Positions 46,277-54,139 of a stretch of 64,000 bases of DNA are shown here, piece by piece (position 1 is the stretch's first letter; every line of letters starts with the position of its first letter). The notes below the pieces were generated by a model that made no database searches, was not told the DNA's origin, and saw nothing but the letters and a program-made list of their open reading frames with translations. Source of the DNA: Endozoicomonas sp. ISHI1 (lineage in GTDB: Bacteria > Pseudomonadota > Gammaproteobacteria > Pseudomonadales > Endozoicomonadaceae). The position numbers were made by a program, and so were the translations under genes. The stretch lies in contig NZ_JAGRPU010000028.1 in NCBI RefSeq assembly GCF_024606225.1, positions 17,837 through 81,836 of the forward strand, read 5' to 3'.

Positions 46277-46758
46277 AATGACTCCCGGGATTTCTGGCAG
46301 TTTGAGCATAAACCGGTGAGTTCAATTGCGGCATCAGTGATTTTGAATCCCTGATCAAAGGCACAAGAGGTAATGGACTGATTAATGGCCTGATGATCGA
46401 TTTCCTGTGTCACGCGGCAGTTCTGGCAGATCAGAAAACAGCTGTTATGTTTTGTGCCGGGGTGGGGGCATCCAATAAAAGCGTTAAGTGAGGATAGACG
46501 GTGAATCAGACCCTGCTCCATCAGGAAATCAAGGGCGCGATAAACGGTGGGGGGTTGGGCCACCCGTTCTTCCTGCTTAGCCAGTTCGGCAAGAATGTCA
46601 TAGGCTCCCACGGGCTGATGACTTTGCCAGATCAGTTCCAGTACTTTCTCACGGAGATGGGTCAGCCTGGCTCCCCTCTGTTGACAGAGAGTACGAGCTT
46701 CCTGCAAAGCTCCTGAAATACAGTGGTGATGATCGTGAGGCTGGTGGACACTGGTCAT
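46273..46758 (-). CDS. zur: Zinc uptake regulator Zur (Fur family)
   Basis: Zur represses zinc-import genes when zinc is plentiful. The 161-residue Fur-family protein has the winged-helix segment [44 protein letters not shown], and zinc-site motifs around [23 protein letters not shown] with the C-terminal LCSNCQKS. The N-terminus holds the His-rich HDHHH. It is the first gene of zur-znuC-znuB and is preceded by a Zur-box palindrome, so autoregulation is likely. Confidence 0.94.
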   Translation of the reverse strand: MTSVHQPHDHHHCISGALQEARTLCQQRGARLTHLREKVLELIWQSHQPVGAYDILAELAKQEERVAQPPTVYRALDFLMEQGLIHRLSSLNAFIGCPHPGTKHNSCFLICQNCRVTQEIDHQAINQSITSCAFDQGFKITDAAIELTGLCSNCQKSRESL

Positions 46759-46785
46759 GACAATGAAAGGTGGCGAATGAACGAT

Positions 46786-46798
46786 GTTATATTATAAC
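46786..46798. promoter_or_regulatory. Zur box upstream of zur-znuC-znuB
   Basis: GTTATATTATAAC, a near-perfect palindrome, lies 28 bases upstream of the zur start and matches the core of the known gammaproteobacterial Zur operator (GTTATAnTATAAC). The identical 13-mer precedes znuA at 63488-63500, which strongly supports the assignment. Confidence 0.85.
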
Positions 46799-46916
46799 CA
46801 AACTTCTATTTATAATCGAAATAATACTCTCGAAGAACCGGACGGGAGTGCTCTTCGGTCACAGTTAGCTTTGTCAGATTTTTCTGAGACGCCATCACAG
46901 GGGAAGGCTCAGCTAT

Positions 46917-47327
46917 CTACTTCCACCGAAAAATAGTCCAGGACGGAATCAACATCTCGGGTTTGGTGGGGTCTATAAAGTTGCCCATGTGATCTGCTGC
47001 AATGAGGTAATAAGGTTCGCCCACTTTGGGGATAACCTGAATACCATAAAGAAAACCATTTATCCGGTATTCCCTGATGGTTTCATTGTCGCCGGAACGA
47101 ATGACCACAGTGGTGTCATGCCTTTGCTCCAGATCTTCGGGACGCAGATTTTTAGGGATTTTTTCAAAATCTTCTTTGCTGATTGTTGCCGATTCAGGTT
47201 GAACAACTTTGGGAGGCTTTTCCAATGCAGCTTCTGTTGGGTTAGTGGACGGTGGAGAGCTGGCACAGCCGACGAGAAATAAAGACATGATTGTCGCAAA
47301 AGCCAGTGAACCTGTTATTGATTTCAT
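46917..47327 (-). CDS. DUF2782 family lipoprotein
   Basis: A 136-residue lipoprotein: MKSITGSLAFATIMSLFLVG then the lipobox cysteine in VGCASS. The mature part has a proline-rich linker and the DUF2782 core around VVIRSGDNETIREYRINGFLYGIQVIPKVGEPYYL. Start ATG 47327 follows GAGG; a TTG at 47339 is also in frame. In Pseudomonas a DUF2782 gene also lies next to polA. Function unknown. Confidence 0.88.
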   Translation of the reverse strand: MKSITGSLAFATIMSLFLVGCASSPPSTNPTEAALEKPPKVVQPESATISKEDFEKIPKNLRPEDLEQRHDTTVVIRSGDNETIREYRINGFLYGIQVIPKVGEPYYLIAADHMGNFIDPTKPEMLIPSWTIFRWK

Positions 47328-47478
47328 CGCGCGCCTCAAGGAATAACCATGTGTCTAGCGGGAAAAAGGGATTAGAATAGCAGTCTACTCCAATATTTGG
47401 GAGGCTGTAGCTCTCGGTGTTCACCCACATCAATGTCTGAATGCTACTGTTACCCATTAACCAGAGATCAATTCAGCA

Positions 47479-50217
47479 ATGTCAGATCAAGCCTGTACGC
47501 CCCTTGTGCTCGTAGATGGGTCTTCTTACCTCTATCGGGCTTTCCATGCTTCAGAACGAGCGAACCTGAGAACATCAGACGGTCGTCCAACAGGGGCTAT
47601 CCGTGTGATGACGAACATGTTGAAGAGTCTGCTTAAGGAGTATCCGGGCAGTCCGGTGGCAGTGGTCTTTGATGCCAAGGGGAAAAACTTCCGGCACGAT
47701 ATGTACGAAGATTACAAGGCCACCCGCAAGCCCATGCCGGACGATCTGCGCTCACAGGTTCAGCCGATTCACGAAATGGTTCGTGCCCTGGGTATGCCAT
47801 TGTTGATGATTGATGGCGTAGAAGCGGACGATGTCATTGGCACACTGGCCAAAGAAGCCACAGAGAAGAAAATTGATACCGTCATCTCAACCGGTGACAA
47901 GGACATTGCTCAATTGGTTTCCGGGCATGTGACTTTGATCGATACCATGAATGATACCCGTACCGATCTGGACGGCGTCGTGGACAAGTTTGGTATTCCT
48001 GCTCACCTGATTATTGATTACCTGGCCCTGATGGGTGACTCCAGTGACAATATTCCCGGTATGCCCGGTGTTGGGCAGAAAACCGCTCTGGCTCTGTTAC
48101 AGGGGATTGGTGGTATTGATGAGATTGCAAGACGTCTGGAAGAAGTACCTGCCCTGGGCTTCAGGGGCAGCAAAAATTTTGCCAGTAAGTTTGAAGAACA
48201 TAAAGATATTGTCTTGCTCTCCCGGGATCTGGCCACCATCAAAACCGATGTGGCGTTGCCTGTTGCGATTGAAGATCTGAAAGCGGAACCCATTGACAAA
48301 GAAGCTCTGTTGACTCTGTACAAAGAGTATGAATTCCGTTCCATGATCGCTGAACTGGAAAAAGGCATGGGCGGAGGTGCAGAACCTGAGCCCGTCAGGC
48401 CTGCTATTCATGCTGAATATGAGACGGTTCTTGATAAAGAGACCTTTGGCCGTTGGCTGAACGTATTGAATGACTCGGAACTGTTTTCTTTTGATACCGA
48501 AACCACCAGCCTGGATTATATGGAAGCGGAACTGGTCGGACTCTCTTTTGCTGTAGAAGCGGGTAAGGCAGCCTATGTGCCAGTAGCTCATGACTATGTT
48601 GGTGCACCCGATCAGCTGGATCGAAACTGGGTGCTGGAGCAGATTAAACCGTTGCTGGAGAATCCTGACAGGAAAAAAGTAGGCCAGAACCTGAAATACG
48701 ATAAAAGTGTACTGGCTAACTATGATATCAGTCTGGAAGGTATCTACTGGGATACCATGCTTGAGTCGTATGTGTTGAACTCAACCGCTACCCGCCATGA
48801 TATGGACAGTCTGGCTCAGAAATACCTCGACCATCAATGCATCACCTTTGAAGAGATTGCTGGCAAAGGTAAAAAGCAGCTCACCTTCAACCAGATTGAT
48901 CTTGAAACAGCAGCACCCTACGCCGCAGAAGATGCCGACATTACCCTGAGACTGCATGAAACGATTTCGCCTCAGCTGGAGCTTGAGCAGTCTCTGTGCT
49001 CTGTATTTCGTGACATAGAAATGCCACTGGTAGGCGTTATGTCGCGGATGGAAAGACAGGGAGCCAAGGTGGATGGCCGCCTGCTGGGACAGCAGAGTAT
49101 GGAGCTTGGGAAGCGTCTCCATGAGCTTGAAAAGCAGGCCCATGATGAAGCGGGAGAGCTTTTTAACCTGGCATCTCCCAAGCAGTTGCAGACGATTTTG
49201 TTTGAGAAATTGGGTCTGCCGGTCATCAAGAAAACGCCTAAAGGACAGCCTTCTACCGCAGAAGACGTGCTTCAGGAGCTGGCATTGGATTATCCCCTGC
49301 CGAAGCTCCTGATTGAGCATCGTGGCCTGAGCAAGTTGAAGTCGACTTACACCGATAAGTTGCCCCAGATGATCAATCCAGCCACTGGAAGAATTCATAC
49401 TTCTTATCATCAGGCGGTAACAGCAACAGGTCGTTTGTCCTCCTCTGATCCAAACCTTCAGAACATTCCTATTCGTACCGAGGAAGGACGCAGGGTTCGT
49501 CAGGCCTTTGTCGCGCCTGAAGGGTATCAGTTGATTGCCGCTGACTATTCACAGATAGAGCTGAGAATCATGGCACATCTTTCTAATGATGCCGGTTTGC
49601 TGGAAGCCTTTGATCAGGGTCTGGATATTCACAAAGCCACGGCTGCGGAAGTCTTCAGTGTCGCACTGGAAGAGGTCAGTTCTGATCAGCGCAGAAGTGC
49701 CAAGGCGATTAACTTTGGTCTGATCTACGGGATGTCTTCTTTCGGATTGGCCAAACAGCTGGGTATTTCCAGAAAGTCTGCACAAGAGTACATCGATCTT
49801 TATTTCGATCGTTACCCAGGTGTTCTTCACTATATGGATCGAACGAAAGAGTCTGCCAGAGAGACAGGGTATGTTGAGACTTTGTTTGGGCGAAGGCTAT
49901 ACCTTCCGGAAATCAATGCCCGCAATGGTATGCGTCGTCAGGCAGCTGAGCGCACTGCTATCAACGCCCCAATGCAGGGAACGGCTGCAGATATCATAAA
50001 AAAAGCGATGGCCCGAGTGGATCAGTGGCTTTTAAAGAGTGATCTGGATGCCAGAATGATTATGCAAGTGCACGATGAGCTGGTGCTGGAAGTTGCGGAA
50101 GATCAGCTTGAGGTCGTAAAAGACGGCATCGTAGAGAAGATGTCCCAAGCCGCAGAGCTGAATGTGCCCTTGCTGGTTGAAGCGGGCAATGGATACAACT
50201 GGGATGAAGCTCACTGA
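47479..50217 (+). CDS. polA: DNA polymerase I
   Basis: A 912-residue DNA polymerase I for Okazaki-fragment processing and repair. Three domains are visible: 5'-3' exonuclease (about 1-290, with VVFDAKGKNFRHDMYEDYKA and GVEADDVIGTLA and the helix-hairpin-helix PGMPGVGQKTALALL), 3'-5' exonuclease (about 320-510, with LFSFDTETTSLDYM, so the exo acidic residues are kept) and polymerase (about 510-912, with motif A AADYSQIELRIMAHLS, motif B RRSAKAINFGLIYG and motif C QVHDELVLEV). Intact. The region after it carries an array of small-RNA-like units. Confidence 0.98.
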   Translation: MSDQACTPLVLVDGSSYLYRAFHASERANLRTSDGRPTGAIRVMTNMLKSLLKEYPGSPVAVVFDAKGKNFRHDMYEDYKATRKPMPDDLRSQVQPIHEMVRALGMPLLMIDGVEADDVIGTLAKEATEKKIDTVISTGDKDIAQLVSGHVTLIDTMNDTRTDLDGVVDKFGIPAHLIIDYLALMGDSSDNIPGMPGVGQKTALALLQGIGGIDEIARRLEEVPALGFRGSKNFASKFEEHKDIVLLSRDLATIKTDVALPVAIEDLKAEPIDKEALLTLYKEYEFRSMIAELEKGMGGGAEPEPVRPAIHAEYETVLDKETFGRWLNVLNDSELFSFDTETTSLDYMEAELVGLSFAVEAGKAAYVPVAHDYVGAPDQLDRNWVLEQIKPLLENPDRKKVGQNLKYDKSVLANYDISLEGIYWDTMLESYVLNSTATRHDMDSLAQKYLDHQCITFEEIAGKGKKQLTFNQIDLETAAPYAAEDADITLRLHETISPQLELEQSLCSVFRDIEMPLVGVMSRMERQGAKVDGRLLGQQSMELGKRLHELEKQAHDEAGELFNLASPKQLQTILFEKLGLPVIKKTPKGQPSTAEDVLQELALDYPLPKLLIEHRGLSKLKSTYTDKLPQMINPATGRIHTSYHQAVTATGRLSSSDPNLQNIPIRTEEGRRVRQAFVAPEGYQLIAADYSQIELRIMAHLSNDAGLLEAFDQGLDIHKATAAEVFSVALEEVSSDQRRSAKAINFGLIYGMSSFGLAKQLGISRKSAQEYIDLYFDRYPGVLHYMDRTKESARETGYVETLFGRRLYLPEINARNGMRRQAAERTAINAPMQGTAADIIKKAMARVDQWLLKSDLDARMIMQVHDELVLEVAEDQLEVVKDGIVEKMSQAAELNVPLLVEAGNGYNWDEAH

Positions 50218-50291
50218 AGCTTCTCTGATGATAATCGTCTCCCTGAAAATTTCATGATGCTTAAGAATTTTGTATTTTTTTCACATCATTG

Positions 50292-50319
50292 GGAACTTTT
50301 TTCAGATTCTGTTGTCTCA
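50292..50319 (+). promoter_or_regulatory. Sigma-E (AlgU/RpoE)-type promoter of small RNA 1
   Basis: -35 GGAACTT (50292-50298), 16-base spacer, -10 TCTCA (50315-50319), matching the gammaproteobacterial sigma-E consensus GGAACTT-N16-TCnnA. The same two boxes and spacer recur exactly at 50496-50523. Expected transcription start is about 50326. Confidence 0.75.
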
Positions 50320-50325
50320 ATATAT

Positions 50326-50450
50326 GTAGCGAGGAAAAAACCTCCTGCAAACTCCTTGTGTGTTGAGTGTTGGCAATAATAGCAGTGCTGTGCCCCGGCA
50401 CAGTGTGCAATAAACCGGTGACCGTCCCCCTTGGTCGCCGGTTTTTTTTT
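50326..50450 (+). ncRNA. Candidate small RNA, tandem copy 1
   Basis: About 125 bases between a sigma-E-type promoter and a Rho-independent terminator. Predicted elements: a 5' hairpin GAGG/CCTC (50331-50344), the conserved stem-loop at 50351-50369 with ACTC/GAGT closing the loop CTTGTGTGTT, a third hairpin CTGTGCC/GGCACAG (about 50388-50403), and the terminator stem 50414-50423/50433-50442 with nine T. It lies between polA and engB, where Spot 42 is found in enterics and ErsA in Pseudomonas. No open frame. Homology to ErsA was not tested. An Hfq-dependent envelope-stress RNA is the working hypothesis. Confidence 0.72.
50414..50450 (+). terminator. Terminator of small RNA 1
   Basis: ACCGGTGACC (50414-50423) and GGTCGCCGGT (50433-50442) pair with one wobble around a 9-base C-rich loop, followed by an uninterrupted T run to 50450. 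Confidence 0.85.
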
Positions 50451-50495
50451 CCTGGATACCTGCCAGAAAAAAAACAAAAAAAAATTCATCTTTCG

Positions 50496-50523
50496 GGAAC
50501 TTTTTTCAGATTCTGTTGTCTCA
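50496..50523 (+). promoter_or_regulatory. Sigma-E-type promoter of small RNA 2
   Basis: GGAACTT (50496-50502), 16 bases, TCTCA (50519-50523). Sequence from the -35 to the start region is nearly identical to the promoter at 50292-50319. Expected transcription start is about 50530. Confidence 0.75.
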
Positions 50524-50529
50524 ATATAT

Positions 50530-50661
50530 GTAGAGAGGAAAAAATCCTTTCTGCAAACTCCTTGTGTGTTGAGTGTTGGCAATAAAAGCAGTGCTGTGTT
50601 CCCCGACGTAGCCTGCAATGAACCAGTTACCACCCCCCCCTTCGGTAACTGGTTTTTTTTT
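50530..50661 (+). ncRNA. Candidate small RNA, tandem copy 2
   Basis: About 132 bases, built like copy 1. The seed hairpin 50557-50575 is identical to copy 1. The other stems differ in sequence but keep their pairing: 5' hairpin AGAGGA/TCCTTTCT, third hairpin GCTGTGTT/GACGTAGC (eight pairs with wobbles), and terminator AACCAGTTACC/GGTAACTGGTT (50621-50631/50644-50654) followed by nine T. Structure-preserving changes of this kind point to a selected RNA. Controlled by its own sigma-E-type promoter. Confidence 0.72.
50621..50661 (+). terminator. Terminator of small RNA 2
   Basis: Perfect 11-bp stem AACCAGTTACC/GGTAACTGGTT with a 12-base C-rich loop and a T run ending at 50661. Confidence 0.88.
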
Positions 50662-50699
50662 GCCTCAAAGAAAGCCAGGCATTGGACGAGTGTCTTAAG

Positions 50700-50814
50700 G
50701 CTGCCATTTTCTCTCACAGCACTCCTTGTGTGTTGAGTGACTGCGAACACTCTGCCTTTTTGTGGCGGAGCTTATCGCTCCAGTCGTCTCTCCCCCGACG
50801 GCTGGAACTTTTTT
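50700..50814 (+). ncRNA. Candidate small RNA, diverged tandem copy 3
   Basis: A third unit carries the same 19-base seed element ACTCCTTGTGTGTTGAGTG (50721-50739), here closed by one more pair (CACTC/GAGTG). It is followed by hairpin CTCTGCC/GGCGGAG (about 50750-50770) and a terminator CCAGTCGTC/GACGGCTGG (50780-50788/50797-50805) with a T run to 50814. No sigma-E-type promoter precedes it; the start is unknown and 50700 is nominal. It could be a decayed copy or one expressed from another promoter. The TnpB element begins right after it. Confidence 0.5.
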
Positions 50815-50924
50815 ATCAATTCTCGCGGAATACTCCATCCATAGCTCGCAGAGCTTGGGTGGAGATAGATAGCGACCAGTCCGATAGGACTGGCAAAAGC
50901 TTGAATCCTTACACAAAAGATAAT

Positions 50925-52061
50925 ATGTTTGTAAAAATGACTAAACGAGCTTACAAATACCGATTCTATCCAACGTTTGAGCAAGAACAGCTACTTGCCC
51001 AAACTTTCGGCTGCGTACGTTTTGTCTACAACCATATTCTTCGCTGGCGTACCGACGAGTACTACAAGAACGGCAACAGTGTTAATTACAACGCAGCATC
51101 AAAGCAGCTTACCGAACTGAAAAAGAACCCTGAATATCAGTGGCTAAACGATGTTTCTTCAGTACCCATTCAGCAATCACTGCGCCATCAACAAACCTCC
51201 TTCAAGAACTTTTGGGAAGGTAGGGCTAAGTACCCGACCTTCAAGAAGAGACACGCAAAACAGAGTGCAACTTTTGCTTCGTCTGCTTTCAAGTTCAAAG
51301 ACGGGCAAATATTCATTGCCAAGAGCAAGGAGCCACTGAGTATCCGCTGGAGCAGAGAACCGTCTTCTGAGCCTTCCAGTGTCACTATCAGCAAAGATCG
51401 GGCAGGCCGGTACTTTGTTTCCATGCTGTGCGAATTTGAAGCTAAAGCAATGCCTATTAGAAATAAGACAGTGGGCATTGATTTAGGTTTAAATGATCTG
51501 TTCATCACTTCAGACGGTGAAAAATCCGGTAATCCAAGGTACACCAAACGCTACAAGCAAAAGCTCGCCTACCTTCAGTGCCAAATGTCAAAAAAGCAGG
51601 AAGGCAGCAGCAACAGAGCCAAAGCAAAGCTTAAGGTTGCTCGCCTTCATGCCAAGATCGCCGATTGCCGGATGGATGCCACTCACAAGGCATCCCGCAA
51701 ACTCATTAACGAGAACCAAGTTGTTTGTGTAGAGTCTCTGAACGTGAAAGGCATGATTAAGAATCCAAAACTGGCAAAACACATAGCCGATGCAAACTGG
51801 GGAGAATTTGTCCGACAGTTGCAGTACAAGGCAGAGTGGGCTGAGAGAGAACTGGTTCAGATCGACCGATTCTTTCCAAGCTCAAAGCGTTGCTCCGGTT
51901 GCGGGTTTGTCCATGAAAGTCTGCCGTTGTCTATTCGTGAATGGGAGTGCCCAGAGTGTAAAACCCATCACGACAGGGACATTAATGCAGCATTGAATAT
52001 CAAAACCGCCGGGCTGGCGGGGTTAGCCTGTGGAGCGACTGGAACGGGGGTGGCTGCGTAA
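50925..52061 (+). CDS. tnpB: TnpB, RNA-guided RuvC-like endonuclease of an IS element
   Basis: A 378-residue TnpB. The three RuvC-type catalytic acids are present: Asp186 in GIDLGLND, Glu270 in CVESLNVKGM and Asp352 in HHDRDINAALNI. The zinc finger is CSGC (323-326) and CPEC (342-345). The N-terminal domain with YKYRFYPTFEQEQLL and the helix-turn-helix segment TFGCVRFVYNHIL is complete. Known TnpB proteins are nucleases guided by an RNA made from the right end of the element, and promote element persistence. The frame is open upstream to 50682, through small RNA 3, but homologues start here. It appears intact. Confidence 0.92.
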   Translation: MFVKMTKRAYKYRFYPTFEQEQLLAQTFGCVRFVYNHILRWRTDEYYKNGNSVNYNAASKQLTELKKNPEYQWLNDVSSVPIQQSLRHQQTSFKNFWEGRAKYPTFKKRHAKQSATFASSAFKFKDGQIFIAKSKEPLSIRWSREPSSEPSSVTISKDRAGRYFVSMLCEFEAKAMPIRNKTVGIDLGLNDLFITSDGEKSGNPRYTKRYKQKLAYLQCQMSKKQEGSSNRAKAKLKVARLHAKIADCRMDATHKASRKLINENQVVCVESLNVKGMIKNPKLAKHIADANWGEFVRQLQYKAEWAERELVQIDRFFPSSKRCSGCGFVHESLPLSIREWECPECKTHHDRDINAALNIKTAGLAGLACGATGTGVAA

Positions 52062-52159
52062 GCAACCATCTAGGGAAGGCGTGTTGAAACAGGAAGCCTG
52101 TTAGGTGACTAACGGGAATCCCCCACTATAACCGCTTGCGGTTTAGTGGTGGGAGGATG
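52062..52159 (+). ncRNA. Probable omega (right-end) guide RNA of the TnpB element
   Basis: By analogy with other TnpB elements, the scaffold comes from the 3' part of tnpB and this tail. The tail contains short helices and the final hairpin CCCCACTATAACC...GGTTTAGTGGTGGG ending in GGATG. The guide would begin just outside, at about 52160, inside the 3' end of engB. Not shown experimentally here. Confidence 0.5.
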
Positions 52160-52792
52160 TCAATCCTGCATTTCCAGTTCTTCATCATCGACCAGCAGCC
52201 AGGTATCCAGACGCTGTGCCAGTTGATCAACACCGGTTTTCTTCAGGGCAGAAAAAAGTTGCATGGAAATTTGCGGATACTCAGAGAGCTCTCTTTTTAG
52301 ATGATTCAGGGCTTGTTTGGCGACACCAGACTTCAGCTTGTCACTCTTGGTTAACAGAATATGCAGTGGCATTTCAGATTCAATGCTCCACTGGACCATC
52401 ATCCGGTCAAACTCCTTCAGAGGGTGGCGGATATCCACCAGTAGCACAAGACCAATCAGAGACTCTCTGTTGGTTAAATAATCATCGAGATGTTTTTGCC
52501 ATTCGATTTTCATCGCTTCCGGCACTTTTGCGTAGCCGTAACCGGGAAGATCAACCAGATGGATGCTCTCTTCAATATTGAAGTAGTTGATCAGCTGGGT
52601 GCGTCCGGGTGTTTTACTGGTGCGGGCAATTTTTGAGCCCACCAGAGTATTCAGGGCACTGGATTTACCGGCGTTGGAGCGACCCGCAAAAGCGACTTCC
52701 CTGCCATTATCGGGCGGGCACAGTTTCAGCCTGGGGGCGCTGGTTAGAAATTTGGCCTTGCGATAATTTAAACCGCTTCTGGGTTCACTCAT
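52160..52792 (-). CDS. engB: Ribosome-assembly GTPase EngB (YsxC/YihA)
   Basis: A 210-residue TRAFAC GTPase involved in large-subunit assembly. G1 is [12 protein letters not shown] (about 37-48), the switch region has [19 protein letters not shown]3 is DLPGYGYA (about 81-88), G4 is TKSDK (about 149-153) and G5 FSALKKTG (about 183-190). The gene order polA-(sRNA)-engB is shared with E. coli and Pseudomonas. The stop codon overlaps the right end of the TnpB element, so the insertion has spared the reading frame. Confidence 0.96.
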   Translation of the reverse strand: MSEPRSGLNYRKAKFLTSAPRLKLCPPDNGREVAFAGRSNAGKSSALNTLVGSKIARTSKTPGRTQLINYFNIEESIHLVDLPGYGYAKVPEAMKIEWQKHLDDYLTNRESLIGLVLLVDIRHPLKEFDRMMVQWSIESEMPLHILLTKSDKLKSGVAKQALNHLKRELSEYPQISMQLFSALKKTGVDQLAQRLDTWLLVDDEELEMQD

Positions 52793-53229
52793 GTGTCAGA
52801 CCTGTCAGCAAGCTCCCTGGTCAGGGAGTTTTACCATAGAAATGAAAAGTGGGCGCAATTTTGCTTGACTTGTGGATCAAATGGAATAGCTGCGAAGCAA
52901 TTGCCGACGATTGGCAGCCGGTTATCATGAGCCAGATGTCCCGGGAAAAAACAGTTTGTCTGAACAGCGGCGAATTTACTGGGCTCGACCACCTATCGGA
53001 AAATAGCAATAAGGTATATAATGGCGGTCGTTTTGAGGCATATGCAGCCATTTTAATCCACCATTTTCAGAATAAAGGCCGAAAACAGGTCGAAAAAATC
53101 AGCTGAATAATGAGGATGTTTGTAAAGACAGAGAGGTCTCCGCCTTTACAAACAGATGCTGAACAGCTGACTGGAAAGGTTGGAATAATAACAGTCACTC
53201 ATGGCAAGTGCCGTAGCTGGGTCAGGTTA
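52793..53229. other. Intergenic region between engB and cytochrome c4
   Basis: No supported gene. A forward 85-codon frame at 52849-53106 has no recognisable features or convincing ribosome-binding site. The 5' extension of the cytochrome frame (53110-53229) is also not protein-like. The region must hold the divergent promoters of engB and the cytochrome c4 gene. Confidence 0.45.
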
Positions 53230-53835
53230 ATGAAAAAAGTTATTTTCGCTCTGGTAGTGTCCTTGGGGGTATCAGGTGTGGCATTTGCGAAAGGGGATGC
53301 AAATGCTGGAAAAGCCAAAGTGGCAAACTGTACCGCCTGCCATGGAGCAACAGGTGTAAGCCTGGCTCCCAATTTCCCCAATCTGGCAGGGCAAGGCGAA
53401 CGCTATCTGGTTAAACAGATTTCAGACATTAAGGCCGGTAACCGCAGTGTTCCGGAAATGATGCCTTTCGTAGGGCAGCTGACAGAACAGGATATCGAAG
53501 ATATCGCTGCTTTCTATGCCAGTCAGCCTGCGCCTGAGGGGGTAGCCGATCCTGAAATGGTGGGGCTGGGCGAACAGCTATACCGCTTTGGTGATCAGAA
53601 GAAAGGCATTCCTGCTTGCGCTGCCTGTCACTCTCCAACCGGTCAGGGTAACCCTTTGGCAGGCTTCCCGAAAATCAGTGGTCAGCACGCTCAGTACACG
53701 GCTAAGCAGTTGCGTGATTTCCGCGAGGGCGTTCGTATGAATGATGGCGACACCAAAGTGATGAGAAGCATCGCTGAAAAGCTGAGCAATAAGGAAGTGG
53801 ACGCTCTGTCCAGTTATATCAGTGGTCTGCGATAA
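53230..53835 (+). CDS. Cytochrome c4, dihaem periplasmic electron carrier
   Basis: A 201-residue protein starting MKKVIFALVVSLGVSGVAFA, a signal peptide cleaved before KGD. Two c-type haem sites, CTACHG (about 35-40) and CAACHS (about 135-140), each lie in a repeated half with a distal Met region (PEMMPFV and TKVMRSI). This is the two-domain cytochrome c4, which passes electrons to haem-copper oxidases. ATG 53230 follows AGG; an open extension to 53110 is unlikely. Between engB and dsbA as in Pseudomonas. A terminator follows. Confidence 0.95.
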   Translation: MKKVIFALVVSLGVSGVAFAKGDANAGKAKVANCTACHGATGVSLAPNFPNLAGQGERYLVKQISDIKAGNRSVPEMMPFVGQLTEQDIEDIAAFYASQPAPEGVADPEMVGLGEQLYRFGDQKKGIPACAACHSPTGQGNPLAGFPKISGQHAQYTAKQLRDFREGVRMNDGDTKVMRSIAEKLSNKEVDALSSYISGLR

Positions 53836-53901
53836 CAGATAACACTATCGGCTGTTTAAGAAGAGCTGATAGTGCAGTGGTTTAGCCATAAGCGCAAAAA
53901 G

Positions 53902-53934
53902 CGGTTTGCAATGATGAGTTGCAAACCGTTTTTT
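53902..53934 (+). terminator. Terminator of the cytochrome c4 gene
   Basis: CGGTTTGCAA (53902-53911) and TTGCAAACCG (53919-53928) form a perfect 10-bp stem with a 7-base loop, followed by six T. Confidence 0.9.
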
Positions 53935-54139
53935 ATGACTGGAAGGAAGAGGGACATATTTTCTTCGTCTGAGCTTTTTACCATGAAAAAAGCCAATCAA
54001 TGGTACTCCTGTGCAAGCCTGCCCTGCGTATAACCGATTTACGAACCAACGAACGTATCAAATTCAGGCAGACGGGCCCCCGGACTTCTGTTAACTTGTC
54101 ATCAGATAGATCATTATAAAAGGCTTGGAGTGTATTTAG

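Larger units (their letters stand above)
50821..52159 (+). mobile_element. IS200/IS605-group element of the IS1341 type (tnpB only)
   Basis: The element carries tnpB but no tnpA transposase, so it needs a helper in trans. The left end holds a hairpin CTCCATCC/GGGTGGAG (50833-50840/50857-50864). The right end holds the hairpin around CCCCACTA...TAGTGGTGGG (about 52120-52153). TCAAT occurs just left of the proposed left end (50816-50820) and at the right end (52160-52164), where it also supplies the engB stop. Exact boundaries are uncertain by a few bases. Confidence 0.7.

Noticed and set aside
50286..50750. 154-codon reverse frame across the small-RNA array with internal protein repeats
   Set aside because: The apparent protein repeat is the reverse reading of the duplicated RNA units; promoters, hairpins and T runs on the forward strand explain the sequence better.
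50220..50820. Interpretation of the repeated units as REP or BIME sequences
   Set aside because: Each of the first two units has its own promoter-like and terminator sequences, and stem changes preserve pairing, which is expected for RNA genes rather than for REP elements.
50682..50924. N-terminal 81-codon extension of tnpB
   Set aside because: It translates small RNA 3, its terminator and the left-end hairpin of the element; homologues begin at 50925 or 50937.
52849..53106. 85-codon forward frame between engB and cytochrome c4
   Set aside because: No domain and no ribosome-binding site; likely chance frame in a promoter region.
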